Below, piece after piece: positions 1 to 6,241 of a DNA stretch of 14,442 nt. Position 1 is the stretch's first letter. Every line of letters starts with the position of its first letter. The notes below the pieces were generated by a model. It was not told the DNA's origin, made no database searches, and worked only from the letters and a program-made list of their open reading frames with translations. The DNA comes from an uncultured Eubacteriales bacterium. Its GTDB lineage: Bacteria > Bacillota > Clostridia > Lachnospirales > Anaerotignaceae. The position numbers and the translations under genes are program-made. Location: the NCBI GenBank assembly GCA_900548595.1, contig URLB01000047.1:1-14442 (forward strand), read 5' to 3'.

Positions 1-2
1 AA

Positions 3-137
3 ACAAATTTAAAAGTTATTCAATCCATTATGGGACATAGAAACATTGAAACAACGATGGACATTTATGCGGAAGCAACAGAAGAAAAGAAACAAGAGTC
101 ATTCGAGAATTTAGCAGCAAAATTAGATATTTTTTGA
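3..137 (+). CDS. Tyrosine recombinase/integrase, C-terminal end (partial)
   Basis: This is the last 44 codons of a tyrosine recombinase; the gene starts upstream of the window. The fragment shows the end of the catalytic domain: a Met-Gly-His motif (His at visible residue 12) followed ten residues later by the Tyr of a Asp-Ile-Tyr-Ala-Glu sequence (visible residue 22, codon 66-68). In this family the Tyr is the nucleophile that attacks DNA and forms the 3'-phosphotyrosine, and the His is part of the active site. The following Glu/Lys-rich tail resembles integrases of Tn916/Tn1549-type conjugative elements and Firmicute prophages. Such integrase genes usually lie close to one end of the element, which suits the chromosomal metG sequence about 150 bases downstream. 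Element type cannot be decided from the tail alone. Confidence 0.88.
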   Translation, partial: TNLKVIQSIMGHRNIETTMDIYAEATEEKKQESFENLAAKLDIF

Positions 138-293
138 GAAGTGCTTAGTAAAACGGATGACAACAATTTGTTTGGTTTACAGCAAATTGACAACAAAGAC
201 AATTCAATAATGACGAATAGTGAAGTAATTATAAGGTTTATAAATTTAGAAAATATAGTACAGTGACGCATCCCGAAGAATCATGAAGAAAAC
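138..293. other. Non-coding stretch between integrase and metG remnant; probable mobile-element end
   Basis: AT-rich DNA with no credible gene. It contains a 9-base direct repeat, TGACAACAA, at 158-166 and 188-196 (30 bases apart). It also has a 7-base inverted repeat, CAATTTG (164-170) with CAAATTG (183-189). Short repeats near the int end of integrative elements often serve as arm-type integrase binding sites, so these are candidates, but this is inference. The element/chromosome boundary should lie between the integrase stop and the start of recognisable MetG sequence near 297. No att core can be named without the other end of the element. Confidence 0.45.
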
Positions 294-755
294 GTGAAAT
301 CTTTCCCAACAATGAAGCCGCTTGACGCTCCCAAAAAGATTGAGAACAAGCCTGCTGCAGTTGCAGCACCTGAAAAGGTTGATTTTTCAAAGGTAAAAAT
401 AGAGCCTCTTTTTGAAGAAATGATAGACTTTGATACTTTCTCTAAGTCTGATTTCAGAGCAGTTAAAGTTGAGGCGTGCGAGGCTGTTCCTAAGAGCAAA
501 AAACTTCTTAAGTTTACTCTTAATGACGGAACAGACCGCAAACGTACTATTTTAAGCGGTATCCACGAATATTATGAGCCTGAAGAACTTGTAGGAAAGA
601 CTTGTATTGCTATCGTAAATCTTCCGCCGAGAAAGATGATGGGTATAGATTCCGAGGGTATGCTTATTTCAGCAGTGCATGAATATGACGGACATGAAGG
701 ACTTAACCTGCTTATGGTTGACGACCGCATTCCCGCAGGAGCTAAACTGTACTAA
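294..755 (+). CDS. metG: Methionyl-tRNA synthetase C-terminal tRNA-binding domain (5'-truncated MetG or stand-alone form)
   Basis: The 153-residue frame holds a Pro/Ala/Lys-rich linker (about residues 1-43) and then an OB-fold tRNA-binding domain of the MetG-beta/Trbp111/CsaA family (about 44-153). Family features include an Asp-Phe-Arg-Ala-Val-Lys-Val start, Lys-Lys-Leu-Leu-Lys, Leu-Ser-Gly-Ile, the 'YxPEELVGK' stretch, and a Gly-Ile-Asp-Ser-Glu-Gly-Met segment. In many bacteria this domain forms the C-terminus of MetG, where it dimerises the enzyme and helps hold tRNA. The Rossmann catalytic core and anticodon-binding part (about 500 residues) are absent. The reading frame is open from 267. 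The first usable starts are GTG 294 and ATG 312, neither with a good ribosome binding site. Residues 4-5 (Phe-Pro) resemble the conserved Leu-Phe-Pro that ends the MetG core. The likely reading is a gene cut at its linker by an integrated element; a small stand-alone tRNA-binding protein is the alternative. Confidence 0.75.
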   Translation: MKSFPTMKPLDAPKKIENKPAAVAAPEKVDFSKVKIEPLFEEMIDFDTFSKSDFRAVKVEACEAVPKSKKLLKFTLNDGTDRKRTILSGIHEYYEPEELVGKTCIAIVNLPPRKMMGIDSEGMLISAVHEYDGHEGLNLLMVDDRIPAGAKLY

Positions 756-775
756 AATATTTTAAACTTTGAATT

Positions 776-813
776 AAAAGGGATATTTTCCGATATGGAA
801 AGTATCCTTTTTT
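776..813 (+). terminator. Intrinsic terminator after metG fragment
   Basis: A long stem is formed by AAAAGGGATATTTTCC and GGAAAGTATCCTTTT around a short GATAT loop, with a few G-U pairs or small irregularities. It is followed by a run of T. It lies 20 bases after the metG stop and closes that unit. Confidence 0.8.
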
Positions 814-953
814 GCATGAAAAGAGTAAGGAAAAACCTTATAAAATCAGCAATAAATAAACATAATGCGGATTTCTAAATCTTAAGAAAATATGAAGAAA
901 GAAATTTTTACAGATAATCAAGAACTTTTTTGCCAGAGTATATGTCTTATAGG

Positions 954-980
954 TGTAAAACAAATTAAGAACGACGCGTC
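954..980 (+). promoter_or_regulatory. Candidate ECF-type promoter for the sigma/RsiV operon
   Basis: TGTAAA at 954-959 and CGTC at 977-980 are separated by 17 bases. The pair resembles the TGAAAC/TGTAAC -35 and CGTC/CGTA -10 elements used by ECF sigma factors of the SigV/SigW/SigM group. It sits 22 bases before the sigma gene start, with the ribosome binding site GAGGGTG at about 987-993. Autoregulation is usual for such operons. The -35 lacks the final C of the consensus, so this is a moderate call. Confidence 0.4.
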
Positions 981-1002
981 AATCAAGAGGGTGAAATAAA
1001 AT

Positions 1003-1479
1003 ATGGGCAGAAGAAAGCTCGTAGAAAGATTTATAAATGAAAATATAGACAGTGCGTATAGATTTGCCTTTACCTATATGAAAAATCAGCAGGATGCGGA
1101 GGATGTTGTTTCCGACAGTATAATCAGAGCGCTGAAAGCGGCTGATAATCTTAAAGAGCCTGATAGAATAAAAACATGGTTTTTCAAAATAGTTTCCAAT
1201 ACGGCAATAACGCATATAAAGAAGAAACAGAGGGTCATACCTTTTGAAACTATGGACAATGAGGATACTTACGAAGACAGTTACAACATATCAAATCTGA
1301 ATGAGATGATAGAAAGGCTTCCCAAAGAGTATATGGAAGTCATAGTACTCAGGTACTTTGAGGACATGAAGATTAAGGATTTGGCAGAAGTGCTGAACAT
1401 AAATGAAAGTACAGCCAAGACAAGATTATATAAGGCCCTCAAAATATTAAAGGAGGATATGGTGGAAGACTATGAGTAA
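1003..1479 (+). CDS. ECF RNA polymerase sigma factor (SigV-like context)
   Basis: This 158-residue protein has the size and two-domain plan of an extracytoplasmic-function sigma factor. Region 2 (about residues 10-75) has the Asp-Ala-Glu-Asp-Val-Val core-binding stretch and an Ile-Lys-Thr-Trp-Phe-Phe-Lys-Ile-Val segment typical of -10 recognition helices. Region 4 (about 98-152) has Leu-Pro-Lys-Glu-Tyr-Met, the hydrophobic Val-Leu-Arg-Tyr-Phe, and a helix-turn-helix with Lys-Asp-Leu-Ala-Glu-Val-Leu-Asn. It would direct RNA polymerase to envelope-stress promoters. The next gene is an RsiV-type membrane anti-sigma factor overlapping by 8 bases, so the two are translated as a unit and should work as a sigma/anti-sigma pair. 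In Bacillus subtilis the SigV/RsiV pair responds to lysozyme; whether this one does is inference. The start ATG is preceded by GAGGGTG at good spacing. Confidence 0.93.
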   Translation: MGRRKLVERFINENIDSAYRFAFTYMKNQQDAEDVVSDSIIRALKAADNLKEPDRIKTWFFKIVSNTAITHIKKKQRVIPFETMDNEDTYEDSYNISNLNEMIERLPKEYMEVIVLRYFEDMKIKDLAEVLNINESTAKTRLYKALKILKEDMVEDYE

Positions 1480-2332
1480 AAAAATTGATGATTTTAAAAA
1501 ACAGTACGAAAACATTAAAGCAACGGAGGAATTGATTATGAAAGCGAATAAAGAGATAAAGAAATCAAAAGCTAAAAGAGGTTTTGCGGCTGTAGCCGGC
1601 TCGGCAGCGGCATTTGTTATAGCATTCGGAGTTGCAGCTAACGTAAGTCCTACATTTGCGTATGCCATGAGCGATGTTCCGGTACTGAGCGGAATAGTAA
1701 AAGTTGTAACTATGGGGAAATATGAAAATAAAGATAACGGTTATGAAATAAAAGTTGAAACTCCGAAAATAGAAGGACTTCTTGATGAAGAAACACAAAA
1801 GAAATTGAATGACGAATTTGAGGATCAGGCAGAGAGCGTTATAGCAAGCTTTGAGAAGAGCGTTAAGGAGCTTAAGGAAGAATTCGGCGATGAGACAGTT
1901 CATATGGGCGTAGAGTATAATTATGATGTTAAGTGTGATAACGATGATATACTCGTAATAGACACATATGTATACTATGCGTCGGGATCATCAATGACCG
2001 TTCACAATTACTATACAATAGATAAACATACGGGAGAAATTTATACACTTGAAGGTATGTTTAAAGAAGGCGCGGATTATGTAACGCCTATCAGCGATTA
2101 TATTAAAGGCGAAATGAAGAGACTTAATGCCGAAGAAGGCGGAATGTTCTGGATTGCCGGAGAGGAAGAAATGCTCGACGGATTTGACAAGATAGCCGAA
2201 GATCAGAACTTCTATATAAATGATGACGGAAATATTGTAATATGCTTTGATAAATATGAGGTTGCAGCCGGAGCTCAGGGTTCACCCGAGTTTGTAATTC
2301 CAGAAAAGGTTGTAGCCGACATCTTAAAATAA
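1472..2332 (+). CDS. RsiV-type transmembrane anti-sigma factor (DUF3298-like)
   Basis: The protein has 286 residues. A basic cytoplasmic N-terminus (about 1-36, many Lys) should bind the partner sigma factor. One membrane segment spans about 37-58. The outer part begins with an Ala-Asn-Val-Ser-Pro-Thr-Phe-Ala-Tyr-Ala motif seen in DUF4179/RsiV-type proteins. The rest of the ectodomain (about 80-286) looks like DUF3298/RsiV: a Tyr-Tyr-Thr-Ile-Asp-Lys-His-Thr-Gly-Glu stretch near the middle and a 'DGNIVICFDKYEVAAGAQG' segment near the end, the hallmark of the family. RsiV proteins hold the sigma factor inactive until stepwise proteolysis, started in B. subtilis by lysozyme binding, frees it. 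The start overlaps the sigma gene stop by 8 bases. A strong AGGAGG lies at 1451-1456, too far from the start; the nearer GGTGGA at 1461-1466 is the more likely site. Confidence 0.88.
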   Translation: MSKKIDDFKKQYENIKATEELIMKANKEIKKSKAKRGFAAVAGSAAAFVIAFGVAANVSPTFAYAMSDVPVLSGIVKVVTMGKYENKDNGYEIKVETPKIEGLLDEETQKKLNDEFEDQAESVIASFEKSVKELKEEFGDETVHMGVEYNYDVKCDNDDILVIDTYVYYASGSSMTVHNYYTIDKHTGEIYTLEGMFKEGADYVTPISDYIKGEMKRLNAEEGGMFWIAGEEEMLDGFDKIAEDQNFYINDDGNIVICFDKYEVAAGAQGSPEFVIPEKVVADILK

Positions 2333-2360
2333 GGTAATCGCGATTATATATACACCCTCG

Positions 2361-2393
2361 AATACGTCGGACGAAAGTCCGGCGTATTTTTTT
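2361..2393 (+). terminator. Intrinsic terminator of the sigma/anti-sigma operon
   Basis: The arms AATACGTCGGAC and GTCCGGCGTATT pair around a GAAA loop, with one G-T wobble, and are followed by seven or more T. It lies about 30 bases after the anti-sigma stop codon. Confidence 0.92.
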
Positions 2394-2400
2394 AAAATTT

Positions 2401-2430
2401 GCATAAACGTCTTTTCATAGGGCAATAATA
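2401..2430 (+). promoter_or_regulatory. SigF/SigG-type forespore promoter for the SpoIIQ-like gene
   Basis: GCATA at 2401-2405, a 15-base spacer, then GGCAATAATA at 2421-2430. This fits the forespore sigma pattern (GyATA, 15-16 bases, GGnnAnAnT) at every fixed position of the -10. It lies 44 bases before the ATG at 2475. B. subtilis spoIIQ is a SigF gene, so site and product support each other. Confidence 0.65.
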
Positions 2431-2474
2431 CATTCAGGGAAATCAAAGATTTCACTTTTTACGGAGGTGCCAAA

Positions 2475-3182
2475 ATGAAAAGGAATAAGTTTATGGAATT
2501 TTTAAATGATAAGGGCAAATATGCGGCAGTGTTTGCTTTTATAGTAGTTGCCGGTATATGCGCAGGTACGGCGGCATATAACAAGGGAGTTAAAAATGAC
2601 TCTGCGGAAAAAAATAATACGGTCAGCGAGCCGGTGCTGACAAACAAAAATGCCGGAGCCGAAAAAATGGAACAAAAGCAGGAGGAACCCGTAAAACCTA
2701 AAGAAAATGAGATTACGGAAACAAAACCTCAAGAAAATACGGCTGTGCTGGATTCAGAGGACGGCGCTGACGATTTTGAAATAGCTTTAATATGGCCGAT
2801 ACAGGGAGATATACTTATGGGATATAGCCCCGATACGCTTGTGTATGACCCGACTTTGGATCAGTACAGAACAAACGACAGTGTGTATATAGCGGCTGAA
2901 ACGGGAAGTAATGTTGCCGCCGCTGCGGACGGAATTGTAGCCGAGGTAAACGAAGATGAAACGAGAGGAAACTATGTGGTAATTGAACATGACAACGGCT
3001 GGGCAACTACATACGGCCAGCTGGCGGATATTAATGTGGCCGCCGGAGACGCCGTATCAAGCGGAGAAGTTTTAGGAACAGTTGCGGAACCGTCGATTTA
3101 TTCTTCAGCCATGGGAACACATGTGGAATTTGCGGTTACGCTTGACGATATGTCGGTAGACCCCGAAATAGCCGTAGGATAA
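2475..3182 (+). CDS. spoIIQ: SpoIIQ-like membrane protein with degenerate LytM/M23 peptidase domain
   Basis: The 235-residue protein has a short basic N-terminus, one membrane segment (about residues 16-36), a Lys/Glu/Pro-rich stalk (about 40-100) and a C-terminal LytM/M23 fold (about 105-235). SpoIIQ is made in the forespore and binds SpoIIIAH in the mother-cell membrane to build the engulfment channel; some clostridial SpoIIQ proteins also keep a zinc site. Here the zinc motifs are largely lost. The His-x3-Asp pair appears as Asn134 and Tyr138, the usual Tyr-x-His-Leu is Tyr-Gly-Gln-Leu (180-183), and His-x-His is His216-Val-Glu218. Peptidase activity is therefore unlikely and a structural role more likely. 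The start follows a clear GGAGGTG site. The gene stands alone between two terminators. The upstream forespore-type promoter supports the SpoIIQ assignment; a generic M23-like envelope protein is the alternative. Confidence 0.78.
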   Translation: MKRNKFMEFLNDKGKYAAVFAFIVVAGICAGTAAYNKGVKNDSAEKNNTVSEPVLTNKNAGAEKMEQKQEEPVKPKENEITETKPQENTAVLDSEDGADDFEIALIWPIQGDILMGYSPDTLVYDPTLDQYRTNDSVYIAAETGSNVAAAADGIVAEVNEDETRGNYVVIEHDNGWATTYGQLADINVAAGDAVSSGEVLGTVAEPSIYSSAMGTHVEFAVTLDDMSVDPEIAVG

Positions 3183-3198
3183 AGGAAAATAATTTATG

Positions 3199-3242
3199 AC
3201 AGACTTCGGATTAGAATTTATATATTCCGAGGTCTGTTTTTT
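3199..3242 (+). terminator. Intrinsic terminator after the SpoIIQ-like gene
   Basis: ACAGACTTCGGA pairs with TCCGAGGTCTGT (one G-T wobble) across a loop of about 14 bases and is followed by a T run. It begins about 17 bases after the stop codon. Confidence 0.88.
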
Positions 3243-3244
3243 GT

Positions 3245-3286
3245 CATATAATCTAAGAAATTTTGTGTTGGGTTTTAGATTATATG
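3245..3286. repeat. Perfect 12-base inverted repeat in the pgi promoter region
   Basis: CATATAATCTAA at 3245-3256 is matched exactly by its reverse complement TTAGATTATATG at 3275-3286, with 18 bases between. The right arm fills most of the spacer of the proposed pgi promoter, and the loop contains the -35. It could be an operator for a dimeric regulator. There is no T run after it, so it is not a terminator. Confidence 0.6.
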
Positions 3287-3295
3287 TGGTATAAT
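3268..3295 (+). promoter_or_regulatory. SigA-type promoter of pgi
   Basis: TTGGGT at 3268-3273, a 16-base spacer, and a consensus TATAAT at 3290-3295 preceded by TGG (extended -10). It lies about 100 bases before the pgi start. The -35 is only partly consensus, while the -10 is strong. Confidence 0.6.
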
Positions 3296-3393
3296 AATTC
3301 CGTAAAGTCGGATTACCGCAGAGGAAAATAATATATTTTTTGCTATGCATTTTTATTACTGCGGCAATAATATTAACCGAGGAGGATTATACA

Positions 3394-4824
3394 ATGATTT
3401 ATTCAAATGAACAGAAAAACAATCTCAGAATTAAAATAGACTATAATAACATGATGAAAAAATATATCGGCGAGTACGGTATAGCCGACGCAGAACTTTC
3501 GGCTCTGGCAGGAAAAGCCGCAAAGGCGCATAAGGCCATGGAAGAGAAGCGCAGGGACGGACGAATGGACTGGAGAGATCTTCCGTATAATCAGAAAGAA
3601 GTTACGGAAGACATAAAAAATTATGTAAATGAGGTTAAGGACGAAACCGATGCTTTTATAGTCCTCGGTATAGGCGGATCGGCATTGGGTCCCATATGCG
3701 TTCAGCAGGCTATTAATCATCCGTATTATAACGAACTTCCCAAGGAGAAGAGAGGCGGTTATCCGAGATTATATGTTGCCGATAATGTAGACCCTGAAAG
3801 GCTTGCTTATTTATTTGATATAATAGACGTTACAAAGTGCATATTTAACTGCGTTTCAAAAAGCGGAAGCACATCGGAAACGATGAGCCAGTTTATGATA
3901 ATAAAGGAAATGCTGGAGGAAAAACTCGGCAGGGAAGAAGCGGCAAAACATATTGTATGCACTACGGATTGCGAAAAGGGAAATTTGATAAAGATAGCAA
4001 AAGAAGAAGGATATAAGACGTTTATTATACCGTCGGGCGTAGGCGGAAGATTTTCGGAGCTTACTCCCGTAGGTCTTCTTCCGGCTGCTATGTGCGGAAT
4101 AGATATCGACATGTTGCTGGACGGAGCAGCCTATATGGACGAGCTTTCAAAAAATGAGGATTTTTATAAAAATCCGTCGTATATGTTTGCTCTTTTAAGC
4201 TATATCGCTATGGAGCAAGGCAAAAATATTTCCGTAATGATGCCGTATGCGGACAGTCTTAAATATGTTTCGGATTGGTTTGCACAGCTTTGGGCAGAGT
4301 CTCTCGGCAAAAAGTACGATAACGGAGAAAATGTGATAAACGCAGGACAAACTCCCGTAAAGGCGCTCGGCGTTACGGATCAGCATTCACAGGTTCAGCT
4401 TTACACTGAGGGACCTTTTGATAAGATGGTTGTACTTATAGGCGTGGATAAGTTCAGAAAAGAAATGACTATACCTAAGATTTACGGTGATATACCGAGT
4501 CTCGGCTTCCTCGGAGGAGTAACGCAGAACAGGCTTATTGCCACGGAACAGGTAGCGACTGAATATGCGCTTCAAAAGGCCGGAAAGGCAAACATGACGA
4601 TAACGCTTCCTGAAGTAAACGAATTTACACTTGGACAGCTTCTTTATATGTTTGAGGTTGCAACCGGATTCGCAGGAGAACTGCTGGGGATAAATGCATT
4701 TGACCAGCCCGGTGTTGAAGAAGGCAAAAACGCCACATACGCTATGTTCGGCAGACCCGGATATGAGGCCAAAAAAGCCGAACTTGATGCAAAACCGGAA
4801 AAAAGCGAAAAATATATTATATAA
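3394..4824 (+). CDS. pgi: Glucose-6-phosphate isomerase
   Basis: Interconverts glucose 6-phosphate and fructose 6-phosphate in glycolysis and gluconeogenesis, in the cytosol. The 476-residue protein shows the SIS-type sugar-phosphate fold: Gly-Ile-Gly-Gly-Ser-Ala-Leu-Gly-Pro at 92-100, the phosphate-binding Ser-Lys-Ser-Gly-Ser-Thr-Ser-Glu-Thr at 155-163, and the family signature Gly-Gly-Arg-Phe-Ser-Glu-Leu-Thr-Pro-Val-Gly near 217-227. Further on are Thr-Asp-Gln-His-Ser-Gln, with the catalytic His, and near the C-terminus Glu-Glu-Gly-Lys-Asn, with the catalytic Lys. An upstream in-frame ATG at 3340 was rejected because GAGGAGG lies just before the ATG at 3394. The gene is its own unit with promoter and terminator. 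Its product supplies glucose 6-phosphate for glycogen made by GlgA, whose gene lies 5 kb away. Confidence 0.97.
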   Translation: MIYSNEQKNNLRIKIDYNNMMKKYIGEYGIADAELSALAGKAAKAHKAMEEKRRDGRMDWRDLPYNQKEVTEDIKNYVNEVKDETDAFIVLGIGGSALGPICVQQAINHPYYNELPKEKRGGYPRLYVADNVDPERLAYLFDIIDVTKCIFNCVSKSGSTSETMSQFMIIKEMLEEKLGREEAAKHIVCTTDCEKGNLIKIAKEEGYKTFIIPSGVGGRFSELTPVGLLPAAMCGIDIDMLLDGAAYMDELSKNEDFYKNPSYMFALLSYIAMEQGKNISVMMPYADSLKYVSDWFAQLWAESLGKKYDNGENVINAGQTPVKALGVTDQHSQVQLYTEGPFDKMVVLIGVDKFRKEMTIPKIYGDIPSLGFLGGVTQNRLIATEQVATEYALQKAGKANMTITLPEVNEFTLGQLLYMFEVATGFAGELLGINAFDQPGVEEGKNATYAMFGRPGYEAKKAELDAKPEKSEKYII

Positions 4825-4834
4825 AAATCAGATA

Positions 4835-4874
4835 AAAGACGGCGAGTCTCGGTTTTTTCGAGGCGCGCCGTTTT
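4835..4874 (+). terminator. Intrinsic terminator of pgi
   Basis: An interrupted GC-rich hairpin: outer arms AAAAGACGGCG and CGCCGTTTT, inner arms CTCG and CGAG around a T-rich loop. It starts about 10 bases after the pgi stop. The T tract is short and lies in the outer arm. Confidence 0.7.
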
Positions 4875-5045
4875 ATGCTGTTCAAAATAAAAAAATAACG
4901 GCATAGGCAAAGTGAGAAAAATAAGAGAAAACGGCGGTATTTGCGATTTATAAAAATATTATTGCGACTGTATATGACAAATTTTTCGGCGGAAGGGTGG
5001 TATATTTTAACCAACGTAACAGTGTATGCAAAGGGAGGAAAAAAT

Positions 5046-6137
5046 ATGCAGACTGATATTGAAACCAACGCTACAGCCTTTCCGACCAACGTCAGACAAA
5101 TGGGGTCTGCCGACGACGGATTGAGAATATATATGGAGGATTATGTACATACATACCTTTATCAATATGCAAGAAGCAGCGCCACGGGAGAAAAACTGGC
5201 GGTGCTGATGGGCAGAACGGAGGTTATAGACGGACAGAAAACCATATTTATAAGCGGAGTCGTACAGGCTAAGTTTACCGAAAAACTTAAGGGAATGGAG
5301 ACGATAACAAGCCAAAGCTGGAAGTATATCGGCGAGGAGATAGAAAAATATTTCGGCGATTTGGCAATTGTCGGATGGATGCATTCCCGACCGTCCTTTG
5401 GGGCGTTTGTAGCCTCAAGGGACGAGGCTTATCATAAAAAAGTTTTTAACGGGGACAGCAAAGTGTTTTTTGTCGTTGATCCGACAGACAGGCTGGACAG
5501 GTTTTATGTGCTGAACGAGAACGGATCGGCACTGAGACCGGTAAAAGGATATTTTGTATATTATGACAAAAATGTACAGATGCAGGAGTATATGCTGGCA
5601 AACAGCCTTGTGCATCCAAAGGACAGAGGAGAGGATAACGAAGAGGAAGAATGTAAGAACGAGCATTTGGACGCCGCGGGAAAAATAAGGGCAGTCCTTA
5701 TGAACAAACAGGTAGAAAAAATAAAGAAGGTCAAGCATAAATATGCGGCGTTTACATGTATCAGCGCGGTACTGTGTATGATATGCGTATTTATGAGTTT
5801 AGGCTTGGCAAACAGTGTGTCAAGACTTAACAGGCTTGAAAGCGATGTGGTTAACGTAAAACAGACCGTTGCTAAACAGCAGCAGGAAACAGAAGCGCTT
5901 GCACAGGACGTATCCAACTACAGCCCTGTTATAACCGTAATGGCGGCGGAAAATCCCGTTAAAAATAAGGAGGAAGGAGAGGATAAAAAAACATACACTG
6001 TAAAGGAGGGAGATACGCTTGTAGGGATATGCAGACTGTTTTACGGAGACGACAGTAAACTTGAGGAAATAATATCACTTAATAACATCCCAAACCCCAA
6101 TATTATTTATTGCGGAGCAGAAATAGTACTTCCGTAA
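5046..6137 (+). CDS. Membrane protein with JAMM/MPN-like cytoplasmic domain and external LysM domain
   Basis: The 363-residue protein has an unusual order of parts. Residues about 20-175 look like a JAB1/MPN (JAMM) domain: a conserved-type Glu49 and the motif Gly-Trp-Met-His-Ser-Arg-Pro at 110-116, followed by Phe-Gly and Asp126. Against the JAMM pattern (Glu; His-x-His; seven residues; Ser-x2-Asp), His113 and Asp126 are kept, but the second His is Arg115 and the Ser position is Ala123. Zinc protease activity is therefore doubtful. A basic stretch ending at about 231 precedes one membrane segment (about 233-255), so the N-terminus should be inside. A coiled-coil-like stalk (about 256-290) and a C-terminal LysM domain (316-363) would be outside, bound to peptidoglycan. 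The ATG at 5046 is chosen over an in-frame ATG at 4941 because GGGAGG stands just before it. A TGG-TATATT extended -10 lies at 4998-5006 without a good -35. Function unknown; it could link wall state to an internal partner. Confidence 0.8.
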   Translation: MQTDIETNATAFPTNVRQMGSADDGLRIYMEDYVHTYLYQYARSSATGEKLAVLMGRTEVIDGQKTIFISGVVQAKFTEKLKGMETITSQSWKYIGEEIEKYFGDLAIVGWMHSRPSFGAFVASRDEAYHKKVFNGDSKVFFVVDPTDRLDRFYVLNENGSALRPVKGYFVYYDKNVQMQEYMLANSLVHPKDRGEDNEEEECKNEHLDAAGKIRAVLMNKQVEKIKKVKHKYAAFTCISAVLCMICVFMSLGLANSVSRLNRLESDVVNVKQTVAKQQQETEALAQDVSNYSPVITVMAAENPVKNKEEGEDKKTYTVKEGDTLVGICRLFYGDDSKLEEIISLNNIPNPNIIYCGAEIVLP

Positions 6138-6197
6138 TTAAACTAAGTTAATACATACAGCTTAATGCCAATAACACCGATAAATAAGAAAATGTTA

Positions 6198-6231
6198 AGG
6201 GCGGGGATATTCCTCGCCCTAAAATTTTTTT
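6198..6231 (+). terminator. Intrinsic terminator after the JAMM-LysM gene
   Basis: AGGGCGGGG and CCTCGCCCT pair (one G-T) around a short ATATT loop and are followed by AAAA and a T run. It separates this gene from the convergent minus-strand anti-sigma gene, which ends at 6242. Confidence 0.88.
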
Positions 6232-6241
6232 GCCCTAAAAA

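Noticed and set aside
138..290. A minus-strand open frame across the integrase/metG gap
   Set aside because: Composition is that of shadow sequence, it overlaps the integrase end and no start signal is seen.
756..1002. Possible small RNA or riboswitch before the first sigma gene
   Set aside because: Apart from the terminator and the candidate ECF promoter, it is AT-rich with no stable conserved fold visible by eye.
3340..3393. Upstream ATG giving an 18-residue extension of Pgi
   Set aside because: No ribosome binding site; GAGGAGG is placed right before the ATG at 3394, which gives the normal N-terminus.
4974..5006. SigA promoter for the JAMM-LysM gene using ATGACA and TATATT
   Set aside because: The spacer would be 21 bases; only the extended TGG-TATATT -10 looks reasonable, so no separate promoter feature is given.
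4941..5045. Possible 35-residue N-terminal extension of the JAMM-LysM gene
   Set aside because: It lacks a ribosome binding site, and a strong GGGAGG lies immediately before the ATG at 5046.
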